This document shows, in pieces, positions 20,961-33,122 of a stretch of DNA of 64,000 nucleotides (the stretch's first letter is position 1; each line of letters begins with the position of its first letter). Under the pieces are notes generated by a model. It was not told the DNA's origin. It saw only the letters and a program-made list of their open reading frames with translations, and did not search any database. The DNA is from Dromiciops gliroides. Taxonomy: Eukaryota; Chordata; Mammalia; Microbiotheria; Microbiotheriidae. A program made the translations under genes and the position numbers. Location of the stretch: NCBI RefSeq assembly GCF_019393635.1, contig NC_057864.1, positions 481,360,117-481,424,116 of the forward strand, in the 5' to 3' direction.

Positions 20961-21689
20961 TAAGTCTGGAGCTGGTTTCTCATTGAAGCTGTCACTGGGG
21001 AAATAGGTGGTGAGGCTTGAATGAGGGATGGTGGTCCTGACTTCTGGAGTTATCTCTGTCTTGGGGGCTGCTTGACTCCCCTTACTTCTTCGGCGTGTCC
21101 TGTCCTAAGCCTCATGTTAAAGCCATTGATTTTTGCTCAGGAGCTGGTAGATTCAAGGGGTGACAAAATCCAATTAAGATACTTGGATACGGTCCCCTCT
21201 CCCCAAACTCCTCTTTAAAAGGTCCTGTAACTGAAGGGATTGAAAGTAAATTGGATGGCACAGTTCTGGGCTAACTGTCAGGATGAAATCACAGGGGATC
21301 TTGGGGACTTAGGAACTGCTTTTCAGCTCATTTTCTAGTCTCTATGGAAAAGATGACCGAGTATGGTCATTTTCTGTAAATAAAAATGTAATCTTGGTTG
21401 GATTTCTTCTCCAGATCGGGATGGGCACTTTGGGGGAATGCTAGGATATGGGGTAGAGTTTGGGAAGACAAGACCCTACATATTAGGCTTCAAAGAGGCA
21501 GGACTTTAGGGGCAAGCATTCTAAAGGACTGCTTCCTTGCCCTCCCCCTCTCCTCCCTGTCCCATACCCCTCCCCACCCTTAAATTTATGCAGTAGCTTT
21601 GTTGCTTTGTTCAACCTTACTTGTGCCTAATATGAACACACATTGTAGTCTAGCCAAACAGCCACTCTCCCACCATCGTCCTCCCCTAA
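20961..21689. other. Non-repeat flank of the predicted first exon, unit 1
   Basis: About 0.7 kb without recognisable repeats or coding exons, bounded by L2 fragments. Possibly proximal intron. Confidence 0.35.
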
Positions 21690-21900
21690 AGTTTTCACCC
21701 CTTGGTCTTCCCTTACACTGTTTTCAATGCCTGCAATACCTGCTCTCCCTGCCCCTGCCCTTCTTCATGGACTGATTTCCCATCCATCACTTAAAAGTCC
21801 ATCTCAAATTCCACCTCTCCCAGAAAGCCAGCCCAACCTCCACCTACCCCTTAAATTCTAACAATCTTCCTCTTTCTCTGAATATACTTTGGAACAGATG
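21690..21900 (+). repeat. L2 fragment in unit 1
   Basis: Shows 'cctgctctccctgcccctg', 'gtccatctcaaattccacct' and 'ctcccagaaagccagccc', a sense L2 segment. Confidence 0.6.
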
Positions 21901-21977
21901 GTAGGTTGAGAATGAGAAGAGACCTCAGGGGTCATCTAATAGATGGTTTTCTTCTGGCTGTTTGACATATTAATTTT

Positions 21978-22453
21978 GGGGTAGCTAGGTGGCACAGTGG
22001 ATAGAGCACTGGCCCTAAAGTTGGGAGGAACTGAATTCAAATCTTACCTCAGATGTTTTGTATGACTGCTCATGTGCAGCTTATATTGAATTGCTTGAGT
22101 TCTTAGCAGGGGGGAGGAAGGGAGGAAGAGAATTTGGAACACAAATTTTTTTAAAAGTGATGTCAAAATTTGTTTTTACATGTAATTTTGGGGAAAAAAT
22201 AAAATACTAAATTTAAATCTTACCTGAGATACTTACTAGCTGTGTGACCCTGGACAGGTCACTTAACCCCAATTGCCTCAAACATCCGGGATCCTTTCCA
22301 GTCATCCTGATATATGTCTTGCCACTGGTCCCAGATGACTCTGGAGGAGAGAATGAGGTTGGTGACTTTGCACAGCCCTCCCTCACTTCAATCCAAATCA
22401 CTGCAAGTAATGACATCACCTTAATGTCATGGTCCTCTTTGAGAATGAAGGAC

Positions 22454-22484
<31 letters not shown>
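21978..22484 (+). mobile_element. Composite SINE with (CAA)n tail
   Basis: A tRNA-type head ('ggtagctaggtggcacagtg') and body ('tagctgtgtgaccctggac') are fused to a 200-bp tail with 'cactggtcccagatgactc' and 'cattgcaagtaatgacatc'-like words, ending 'gagaatgaaggacaaacaac' in a CAA repeat (22452-22484). A CAA tail is unlike the poly(A) of the other SINEs here. A 160-bp L1 end interrupts it (22055-22214). Confidence 0.75.
22055..22214 (+). mobile_element. Truncated L1 3' end nested in composite SINE
   Basis: Shows 'gcttatattgaattgcttg', 'tttgtttttacatgtaattt' and an 'aaaaaataaaatac' end. Sixteen-base target duplications flank it: AAATCTTACCTCAGAT (22039-22054) and AAATCTTACCTGAGAT (22215-22230). 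Confidence 0.85.
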
Positions 22485-22935
22485 GATATATGAATTAATA
22501 AACAAAAGAAAAAGAAGAGGAAAAAAGGGAAAGGAGAGGACCAAACAACCAGAAAGAAAGGTGAAGGATCACTTAAAGTCCACAAGGTTCTTTGCCTCAT
22601 GTGCTGACGCTTCTCTACCACATGATCAGCCCTGTCTCTAACTCTATCTCTGTTCTTATCTCTTTCTCTACTCATTATATCTTTACTTTTTACAAAAATC
22701 TGAACTTAAGCACCCTAGAATGAGCATTTCCACAAACAAAATAGAGCACTAAAAGAGGATTGCATTTATAACCGTCCATCTCTAGTTCATACCACTTTTT
22801 AAAGAGGTATACAAGAAAGTTAACCAGGCATTTTCAAAATGGTTCTTTTCTGGGCTTCCTTCTTTCCAGACTTCCTTCTTTCAGTACCCCTGAACTTAAA
22901 AAAAAAAAAAATGTTTCAATGGCCCTCCTCTTCTT

Positions 22936-23101
22936 GTGTGTGTGTATGTGTGTGTGTGTGTGTGTGTGTGGCAATTGGGGTTAAGTGACTTGCCCAGGGT
23001 CACACAGCCAGTAAGTGTTAAGTGTCTGAGGCCGGATTTGAACTCAGGTCCTCCTGATTACAGGGCCTGTGCTCTATCCACTGCGCCATCTAACTGCCCC
23101 T
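22936..23101 (-). mobile_element. (TG)n plus antisense SINE in unit 1
   Basis: TG microsatellite 22936-22969, then an antisense SINE from 'gcaattggggttaagtgac' to 'gcgccatctaactgcccc'. Confidence 0.9.
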
Positions 23102-23214
23102 CTTTTATCTTTTTTTAAGAGAATCTCTTACTTGGTAAGATTTAGCACTATCTTCTCTAAGATCTTTGTCCTCCTTCAAATTCTTGTATTTGAATTGTTT
23201 TAACTTTATTTTTA

Positions 23215-24311
23215 TTTTTGTTCTTTAAACTTTATTTTTATTAAATTTTTTTTTCAAAAGAAAATTTCCTTCTCTCCTTCCCACCTTCCCCATTACCCCC
23301 ATTAGGCAAGAAAGTCATCCCCTTGTTACAAATACTCATAGTCAAGCAAAACAAATCCCTGCATAATTATATATTATAAATATATACATATATACATGTT
23401 TATATATGTACACACATATATAATTATACTATATAACCATGTATGTGTATATGCATATATGTACATGTATGTGTTTTCATATGTCTTCCCAGGTTTTTCT
23501 GAAAGCGTCCTGCTCATCATTTCTTATAGCTCAATAGTATTCCATCAAAATCATATACTACAACTTATTCAGCCATTCCCCAGTTGATGGGCATCCCCTC
23601 AATTTCCAATTCTTTGCCACCACCGAAAGAGCTGCTATAAATATTTTTGGGTTTTTTTTTTGTTGTTATTGTTTGTTGTTGTTGTTGGGTTTTTTTGGTG
23701 GGGCAATGAGAGTTAAGTGACTTGCCCAGGATCACACAACTAGTAAGTGTCAAGTGTCTGAGGTCGGATTTGAACTCAGGTCCTTCTGAATCCAGGGCCA
23801 GTGCTTTTATCCACTGCGCCACCTAGCTGCCCCAAAAAGTTTTTTGGTTTTTGTTTTGGTTTGGTTTTTTTGTGGGGCAATGAGGGTTAAGTGACTTGCC
23901 CAGAGTCACACAGCTAGTAAGTGTCAAGTGTCTGAGGCTGGATTTGAACTCAGGTCCTCCTGAATCCAGGGATTTGTGCTTTATCCACTATGCCACCTAG
24001 CTGCCCAATATTTTTGTACAAATAAGTCTTTTCCTATTTTCTTTGATCTCTTTGGGATACAGACCTAGTATTACTGGGTCAAAGGTATACATAGTTTTAT
24101 AGCTTTTTTGGAGTACTTTCCAAATTGTTCTCCAGAATGGTTGAACTAGTTCACAACTCCACCAATAGTGCCTTAGTGTCCCAATTTTTTTACATCCGCT
24201 CCAGCATTTATCATCTTCTCTTTCTGTCATATTAATTAGTCTGATAGGTGTGAGGTGGTACCTCAGAGTTGTTTTAATTTACATTTCTCTAATAGGTGCT
24301 GATTTAGAGCA
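23215..24311 (-). mobile_element. Antisense L1 3' region with two nested SINEs
   Basis: L1 3'-end family: 'ggtttttctgaaagcgtcctg', 'cattccccagttgatggg', 'gatctctttgggatacagac', 'tctctaataggtgctgattt'. Two antisense SINEs (23690-23834 and 23872-24006) sit at one site flanked by 'aatatttttg' on both sides. In the unduplicated context this L1 continues at 44815 with ORF2 sequence. Confidence 0.8.
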
Positions 24312-24448
24312 TTTTTTAAAAATAAAAGTATTTTATTATTTTCCAGTTACATGTAGAGATAGCTTTCAGCATTTGTTTACATAAGATTTCCAATTTCCAA
24401 TTTCCCTCCATCCCTCCCCTCCCTCAGACAGCAGGCAATTTGATATAG

Positions 24449-24500
<52 letters not shown>

Positions 24501-24818
24501 TATATATATACACATACATATATATGTATATATGTGTATGTGTATGTATGTATGTGCACATATACATATATACACATATACACATACATAACAACATTAA
24601 ACATATTTCTGCATCAGTCATGCAATAAGAGAAGAATCAGAGCAATAAGGAAAAACATCAAAATAGAAAAACAACAGCACCAAAAACAAAAGAAATAGTA
24701 TGGTTCAATCAGCATCCATATTCCATAGTTCTTTTTTTTTCTTCTGGATTTGGAGAGCCTTTTCCATCATGAGTCCCCTGGAACTCTCTTGTACCATTGT
24801 ATTGGTGAGAAGAATCCA
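24312..24818 (-). mobile_element. Younger L1 3'-end fragment with (TA)n
   Basis: From 'aaataaaagtattttattat' to 'tgagaagaatccagaac', with a TA/CA array at 24453-24580. Flanked by 'agagcattttt' and 'agaacattttt', a near-perfect target duplication within the older L1. Confidence 0.75.
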
Positions 24819-24861
24819 GAACATTTTTTTTGTTGTTGTTTTTTGTTTGTTTGTTTGTTTA

Positions 24862-24996
24862 GTGAGGCAATTGGGGTTAAGTGACTTGCCCAAGGTCACA
24901 CAGCTAGTAAGTGTTAAGTGTCTGAGGCCGGATTTGAACTCAGGTACTCCTGAATCCAGGGCCAGTGCTCTATCCACTGTGCCACCTAGCTGCCCC
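24862..24996 (-). mobile_element. Junction SINE between units 1 and 2
   Basis: Antisense SINE. Its left flank is the 'agaacattttt' T-tract of the unit's right end. Its right flank 'tcaagtgtttctt' is the right target duplication of SINE 'L' at 16743. The flanks do not match each other, as expected of a recombinant between two SINE loci. Confidence 0.9.
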
Positions 24997-27900
24997 TCAA
25001 GTGTTTCTTAATAGAAGTTTGAAGTTGGGCATGGGCTGCAAGTAGACCTTGACCCTGGTTGGAGCAGATCAGAAGATACCAAGATTACCTTAAAAAATAA
25101 TTCCCAGCCCAAGTGATTCATGGACTTTTGGCTCATTGGCAGAGCCTGGGTGGCAGGGGTAAGGGTCTGATGAGCTAATGAATGTAAAGCACTTTGTCAG
25201 CCTTAAAGTGCAATACAAATTATTATATTATTATTAGCCTTCAGCCCCCAGGCCTCCAGTCTGGTTGAAACTTCCTTGTCTGAGCTTTTCAATGGTCTAT
25301 AAGGGCCAAATTTAGTATGAGAAGAGTTCATTGGATGGCTCACCTTAATATTGGGGTAAGAAAAGAAACAGCCTCTTTCAAAAACACAGAACACAGGTTT
25401 ATTAATGGTAACAAGTTTAAAACACAAGTGAGATTAATAGAACTAGAAACAATGTATAAATCCCTGGGTAAAAAGGCCCCAGGCACCCGAACCTGCCTCC
25501 AGCCCAGCTAGCTCTGCCTAAAAAAACCTACAAACTCACCAATACCCAAAATCTGTAGCTCTAAGGAGAATTAGCTGCATAGTCTCTTCTGGTTTTGTCT
25601 AACAGTCAAACACCAGCAGCTCCTCTAATTGTCTGCCTTCCTTCCTTCCTTCCCAGTTTCCCTCAGCTCCCTCTCTAACCGCCTCTTTAACTGTATCTAA
25701 CTAAATCTAACTGACTCCCCCACAGGAAGGGGAGGGACAATCGGCTCAGCACACCCACATGGGCTGTCCCCATTATAATCTTGCCAGACCCATGTGCGTG
25801 GGGAAGTTATTAGAGAAGACTTTAGTTACTTAGTTTCAATAAATGTTCCCTGTGGTCAGAGTTCCTCTTGTTTGTTCAGTTCTCTCAAAGTACACACCCA
25901 TCTTCTCTTAGGCTTTTAAGCTTATGTTTTTTCATAATAAAGCAAAGATAGGGTTATGAAAACCCAAATAACAATTAATTTCTTACAGGTGATAGAGCAG
26001 TACAGTGGGGAGCTGGCTAATGTTTAACAACCATCTCCCTGGGGAGGAAATGTATACATACACACACTTTTAAGTTCATTCTGCATCATTAACATTTTGT
26101 TAAGTGTAGACAGTCAACAAAACAATAAATCAAGCCCAAACTTGTAGCTACTGCCGCCTTTCTGAGGTATAAATGCTCTCAGTAAAAATGTTAACCATCA
26201 TCTCTTAAGTGGGTTTGAGTTTGTCATCTTTACTAATCAGATGTTTGTGATGAGAAATTCAGAGTTTATTTTAAATTTCTTTAATAGTGATTTGCAGCAT
26301 TTTTTTCAGTTGGCTATTGATTCCTTGTATTTCTTCCCTTCAAAGCTTCCTTTTAATATTCTTTAAGCATTTATTAATTTGGAAATTTAAAAATATATAA
26401 TAGAATTAGCTATTAACCAGTTCTTTAGGTCTAGAACATTTGACCTTTACCAGAAAAGATTGCCACAAAATTTTTTCCTGATTGCACTTTTGCCTGCATT
26501 TATTTTGTTTGTGCAGAAGCTTTAAAATTTTATGTAATCAAAATGTCCCATTTAAGCTCCTGTGATCCTCCATGATCAAGAATTCTTCCCCTACCAATTG
26601 TTATGTAAAATATCTCCTTCCATGTTCTTTTAATATATTTATCATATGATTTAAATGGAAACTAAATAATTCAGATTCCAAGAATAGGTGGAACAAATAT
26701 AAATCCCAGAAACAATAGATCATTTCATCAAAGAATAAAACAAGACAGCATTACTGTTTGAAGTTATAGGAAGTGAAGATGATAGCTACCCATTGAGGAG
26801 CAAGCCCAGGGAGTTGAATTGATTACCCTGTCCAGGAACAATGCTGAGTTTTGTGAGGAACAAGCTCAGATGAGTGACTAGTTGAGTGGAGATGTTGAGC
26901 CCAGTAAGGAGGAAACACAGATGCCATCAGGGAGACCTGCCTAGCACAAATGCCAAGCGAAGCAGAGAACCTCATGAACACTTTCCAAAGTACATCATGG
27001 TCCTGAATTTATGGGAAAAAAGGACATCAATGCCCCTAAGCACCAGAACTTGAGAGTTGTTTTGGCTACATATTCTCTTTACATATGTGCCTTATCATCA
27101 TTTGCCTTTAAGTTTGTGTCCACTCTCTTTAAGTGTGTGTTTGTGGAAGAGTCCACTCCAGTTTTGGGGGGGGGGGATAGTGTTTTTGTCAGTTTTTTTT
27201 CCCATGCCATGCAGATAAAACGTTTCTTCCAAGAGCTAGTTAATTCCACTGATTGATTAGTAGTGGGAAACACACCAGTGGGGGCTCATGAGCTACAGTA
27301 TTAGGAGCAGACTCATACAGGAGTACATAATATGGTTACTGTTAATTCAGAGCAACATACCCTTTCTGGGGCAACTGCTTTTACTTTCACTTAAATATGC
27401 AGCCTGGAATTTGAGGTAGGAACTACTACTGTGGGTTAGCAGTAGCCTCTTCAGTTCTGCTTCCTCAGGAGCTCTGGGGATTTCCACCCCCCAGATCAGG
27501 GGTGGGAGAACACTGATTTGGCTTTGATAACTCTGCTAGGTCCAGAGTTGAGTTCTCTCTACCAGTGACCCCATTCTCATCACTAGGAGACATCCAATAC
27601 CTCTCCCAGCTAGATGATAACCTTGTAATGGTTATATATCCAATCATTACTGAACAGCTCAAGGCTTCAGGATTCTACACTTCCTGTCCCCCTCCCCCCA
27701 ACTCCTACTCCAAGGTTTTTCTGCTGGTCTACGCAAATGATTAAATGAACAGAAAAAAGATAAGGAAAAATCTATCTTCTGAGGCCAAATCTATTCCTAC
27801 CCTTTCATATGTCAATGAGCTACTCAGACCTTTAGATCTTTGGCAAAGTATACAAGGATTCAATCCCACTGGAAAGGGACTCTCCTTACCACCTCAGCTT

Positions 27901-28898
27901 AATACATGGCCAGGAGGGGACACAGTGGACATAATGCTGGACATGGAGTCAGGAAGGCCTGAATTCAAATCCTACCTCAGACACTAGCTGTATGATACTG
28001 GGCAAGTCAAAACCCCTGTAAGCCTCAGTTTCCCCATATATTGTTATTCGGTCATCTTCAACTCTCTATGACCCCATTTGGGGGTTTTCTTGACAAAAAT
28101 ACTGGAGTGATTGGCCATTTCCTTCTCCCTCTCATTTTATAGATGAGGAAACTAAGGCAAACAGGGTGAAGTGACTTGTCCAAGGTCATACAGCTGGTAA
28201 GTGTTTGAATCCAGATTTGAACTCATGAAGAGAGTCTTCCTGATTCTAAGCTGAGCCCTATGCACTGTGCCACCTAGCTGCCCTTCCCCATCTACACAAT
28301 GAGGAAAATAATAGTACCTACCTCTCAGCATTGTTGTGAGGATCAAATGAGACAATATTGGTGAAGCCCTTTGTGTACCTTAGAGGGTGACATAAATGCT
28401 GGCTATTATCATTATCTCCTTATCCCTGTCCTTGTCCTTTCTTTGCTGCCGCATCAAAGAGGCTCACCTTGACATTCCTCTATCAACTTTATTTCATAAT
28501 CCTCCCAAATGGACCAACTCGCCATTCCCCAAATGTTTGTTATCTTAGCTTGGTCACTTGTCAAGGCCCAGCTAAGGAGCCTCTTCCATGAAGCCTCCCC
28601 TGATCCTTCCAGTAGAAGGGACCCCACTTATCTCCCAACACTTTGTCTGCAACTCCTGTGGCTTATGAGAGTTGCCTGTGTCTCTTTCTGCACATCCAAA
28701 GTCCCCTGAAGTCAGGAACCCTTGCTCTTTGAACAAAGCACAGTGCCTTACATGTGGTAGGTGCTTAATGAAGTCATTTTAAAAACTTTGAACAGAGAGG
28801 AGAAAGAGAACACCTGCTTGTTCACTTAGGAATTGGTCGGTGATCTCAAAACCTTCTTACCCATCTTTCATATTATCCCTTTATAAGAATTTTGTCTT

Positions 28899-28920
28899 TT
28901 CTGGGAAAATGAAACTGAAA
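28899..28920 (+). promoter_or_regulatory. GAS/ISRE site, unit 2
   Basis: Exact copy of the unit-1 site: TTCTGGGAA at 28899-28907 overlapping GAAAATGAAACTGAAA at 28905-28920. Confidence 0.7.
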
Positions 28921-28963
28921 GCTTTATCTCTGGATACACAAACCACACTGTATGAGTGGGAAC

Positions 28964-29083
28964 TGAATCTGGAATGAGTCCTGAAATCACATGTCTCATT
29001 TGAGCAGCAGAAGCTCTGGGTCACAAAAGGGAGCTGCCTGTGAATCCAAGAGAGGTCAGAGCATTTGCCCACTCACCCCAGAG
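28964..29083 (+). other. Predicted 5' untranslated first exon, unit 2
   Basis: Copy of the unit-1 candidate, with donor GAG|GTAAGT at 29083/29084. The start is approximate. Confidence 0.42.
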
Positions 29084-30577
29084 GTAAGTCTGGAGCTGGT
29101 TTCTCATTGAAGCTGTCACTGGGGAAATAGGTGGTGAGGCTTGAATGAGGGATGGTGGTCCTGACTTCTGGAGTTATCTCTGTCTTGGGGGCTGCTTGAC
29201 TCCCCTTACTTCTTCGGCGTGTCCTGTCCTAAGCCTCATGTTAAAGCCATTGATTTTTGCTCAGGAGCTGGTAGATTCAAGGGGTGACAAAATCCAATTA
29301 AGATACTTGGATACGGTCCCCTCTCCCCAAACTCCTCTTTAAAAGGTCCTGTAACTGAAGGGATTGAAAGTAAATTGGATGGCACAGTTCTGGGCTAACT
29401 GTCAGGATGAAATCACAGGGGATCTTGGGGACTTAGGAACTGCTTTTCAGCTCATTTTCTAGTCTCTATGGAAAAGATGACCGAGTATGGTCATTTTCTG
29501 TAAATAAAAATGTAATCTTGGTTGGATTTCTTCTCCAGATCGGGATGGGCACTTTGGGGGAATGCTAGGATATGGGGTAGAGTTTGGGAAGACAAGACCC
29601 TACATATTAGGCTTCAAAGAGGCAGGACTTTAGGGGCAAGCATTCTAAAGGACTGCTTCCTTGCCCTCCCCCTCTCCTCCCTGTCCCATACCCCTCCCCA
29701 CCCTTAAATTTATGCAGTAGCTTTGTTGCTTTGTTCAACCTTACTTGTGCCTAATATGAACACACATTGTAGTCTAGCCAAACAGCCACTCTCCCACCAT
29801 CGTCCTCCCCTAAAGTTTTCACCCCTTGGTCTTCCCTTACACTGTTTTCAATGCCTGCAATACCTGCTCTCCCTGCCCCTGCCCTTCTTCATGGACTGAT
29901 TTCCCATCCATCACTTAAAAGTCCATCTCAAATTCCACCTCTCCCAGAAAGCCAGCCCAACCTCCACCTACCCCTTAAATTCTAACAATCTTCCTCTTTC
30001 TCTGAATATACTTTGGAACAGATGGTAGGTTGAGAATGAGAAGAGACCTCAGGGGTCATCTAATAGATGGTTTTCTTCTGGCTGTTTGACATATTAATTT
30101 TGGGGTAGCTAGGTGGCACAGTGGATAGAGCACTGGCCCTAAAGTTGGGAGGAACTGAATTCAAATCTTACCTCAGATGTTTTGTATGACTGCTCATGTG
30201 CAGCTTATATTGAATTGCTTGAGTTCTTAGCAGGGGGGAGGAAGGGAGGAAGAGAATTTGGAACACAAATTTTTTTAAAAGTGATGTCAAAATTTGTTTT
30301 TACATGTAATTTTGGGGAAAAAATAAAATACTAAATTTAAATCTTACCTGAGATACTTACTAGCTGTGTGACCCTGGACAGGTCACTTAACCCCAATTGC
30401 CTCAAACATCCGGGATCCTTTCCAGTCATCCTGATATATGTCTTGCCACTGGTCCCAGATGACTCTGGAGGAGAGAATGAGGTTGGTGACTTTGCACAGC
30501 CCTCCCTCACTTCAATCCAAATCACTGCAAGTAATGACATCACCTTAATGTCATGGTCCTCTTTGAGAATGAAGGAC

Positions 30578-30608
<31 letters not shown>

Positions 30609-32572
30609 GATATATGAATTAATAAACAAAAGAAAAAGAAGAGGAAAAAAGGGAAAGGAGAGGACCAAACAACCAGAAAGAAAGGTGAAGGATCACTTAA
30701 AGTCCACAAGGTTCTTTGCCTCATGTGCTGACGCTTCTCTACCACATGATCAGCCCTGTCTCTAACTCTATCTCTGTTCTTATCTCTTTCTCTACTCATT
30801 ATATCTTTACTTTTTACAAAAATCTGAACTTAAGCACCCTAGAATGAGCATTTCCACAAACAAAATAGAGCACTAAAAGAGGATTGCATTTATAACCGTC
30901 CATCTCTAGTTCATACCACTTTTTAAAGAGGTATACAAGAAAGTTAACCAGGCATTTTCAAAATGGTTCTTTTCTGGGCTTCCTTCTTTCCAGACTTCCT
31001 TCTTTCAGTACCCCTGAACTTAAAAAAAAAAAAAATGTTTCAATGGCCCTCCTCTTCTTGTGTGTGTGTATGTGTGTGTGTGTGTGTGTGTGTGGCAATT
31101 GGGGTTAAGTGACTTGCCCAGGGTCACACAGCCAGTAAGTGTTAAGTGTCTGAGGCCGGATTTGAACTCAGGTCCTCCTGATTACAGGGCCTGTGCTCTA
31201 TCCACTGCGCCATCTAACTGCCCCTCTTTTATCTTTTTTTAAGAGAATCTCTTACTTGGTAAGATTTAGCACTATCTTCTCTAAGATCTTTGTCCTCCTT
31301 CAAATTCTTGTATTTGAATTGTTTTAACTTTATTTTTATTTTTGTTCTTTAAACTTTATTTTTATTAAATTTTTTTTTCAAAAGAAAATTTCCTTCTCTC
31401 CTTCCCACCTTCCCCATTACCCCCATTAGGCAAGAAAGTCATCCCCTTGTTACAAATACTCATAGTCAAGCAAAACAAATCCCTGCATAATTATATATTA
31501 TAAATATATACATATATACATGTTTATATATGTACACACATATATAATTATACTATATAACCATGTATGTGTATATGCATATATGTACATGTATGTGTTT
31601 TCATATGTCTTCCCAGGTTTTTCTGAAAGCGTCCTGCTCATCATTTCTTATAGCTCAATAGTATTCCATCAAAATCATATACTACAACTTATTCAGCCAT
31701 TCCCCAGTTGATGGGCATCCCCTCAATTTCCAATTCTTTGCCACCACCGAAAGAGCTGCTATAAATATTTTTGGGTTTTTTTTTTGTTGTTATTGTTTGT
31801 TGTTGTTGTTGGGTTTTTTTGGTGGGGCAATGAGAGTTAAGTGACTTGCCCAGGATCACACAACTAGTAAGTGTCAAGTGTCTGAGGTCGGATTTGAACT
31901 CAGGTCCTTCTGAATCCAGGGCCAGTGCTTTTATCCACTGCGCCACCTAGCTGCCCCAAAAAGTTTTTTGGTTTTTGTTTTGGTTTGGTTTTTTTGTGGG
32001 GCAATGAGGGTTAAGTGACTTGCCCAGAGTCACACAGCTAGTAAGTGTCAAGTGTCTGAGGCTGGATTTGAACTCAGGTCCTCCTGAATCCAGGGATTTG
32101 TGCTTTATCCACTATGCCACCTAGCTGCCCAATATTTTTGTACAAATAAGTCTTTTCCTATTTTCTTTGATCTCTTTGGGATACAGACCTAGTATTACTG
32201 GGTCAAAGGTATACATAGTTTTATAGCTTTTTTGGAGTACTTTCCAAATTGTTCTCCAGAATGGTTGAACTAGTTCACAACTCCACCAATAGTGCCTTAG
32301 TGTCCCAATTTTTTTACATCCGCTCCAGCATTTATCATCTTCTCTTTCTGTCATATTAATTAGTCTGATAGGTGTGAGGTGGTACCTCAGAGTTGTTTTA
32401 ATTTACATTTCTCTAATAGGTGCTGATTTAGAGCATTTTTTAAAAATAAAAGTATTTTATTATTTTCCAGTTACATGTAGAGATAGCTTTCAGCATTTGT
32501 TTACATAAGATTTCCAATTTCCAATTTCCCTCCATCCCTCCCCTCCCTCAGACAGCAGGCAATTTGATATAG

Positions 32573-32626
<54 letters not shown>

Positions 32627-32987
32627 TATATATATACACATACATATATATGTATATATGTGTATGTGTATGTATGTATGTGCACATATACATATATACA
32701 CATATACACATACATAACAACATTAAACATATTTCTGCATCAGTCATGCAATAAGAGAAGAATCAGAGCAATAAGGAAAAACATCAAAATAGAAAAACAA
32801 CAGCACCAAAAACAAAAGAAATAGTATGGTTCAATCAGCATCCATATTCCATAGTTCTTTTTTTTTCTTCTGGATTTGGAGAGCCTTTTCCATCATGAGT
32901 CCCCTGGAACTCTCTTGTACCATTGTATTGGTGAGAAGAATCCAGAACATTTTTTTTGTTGTTGTTTTTTGTTTGTTTGTTTGTTTA

Positions 32988-33122
32988 GTGAGGCAATTGG
33001 GGTTAAGTGACTTGCCCAAGGTCACACAGCTAGTAAGTGTTAAGTGTCTGAGGCCGGATTTGAACTCAGGTACTCCTGAATCCAGGGCCAGTGCTCTATC
33101 CACTGTGCCACCTAGCTGCCCC
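32988..33122 (-). mobile_element. Junction SINE between units 2 and 3
   Basis: Matches the 24862 junction SINE, with the same unmatched flanks ('agaacattttt' left, 'tcaagtgtttctt' right). Confidence 0.9.

Larger units (their letters stand above)
16871..24994 (+). repeat. 8.1-kb tandem unit, copy 1
   Basis: First of three direct copies, 8,124 bp. Contents: unassigned sequence 16890-18120; L1 3' piece (-) ~18130-18530; MIR/SINE 19794-20290 split by an RTE-tailed SINE (19914-20159); L2 20300-20660; GAS/ISRE and donor exon 20775-20959; L2 21690-21900; composite SINE 21978-22484 with a nested L1 end; (TG)n and SINE 22936-23101; antisense L1 3' region 23215 onward with two SINEs; a younger L1-end fragment with (TA)n 24312-24818; junction SINE 24862-24996. 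The same items recur at +8,124 in copy 2 and about +16,250 in copy 3. Confidence 0.97.
24995..33120 (+). repeat. 8.1-kb tandem unit, copy 2
   Basis: 8,126 bp, almost identical to copy 1. The 2-bp length gain lies in the (TA)n array near 32578. Early in the unit it shares an A with copy 3 (25019) where copy 1 has G (16891). It ends in a junction SINE matching that of copy 1. Confidence 0.97.
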
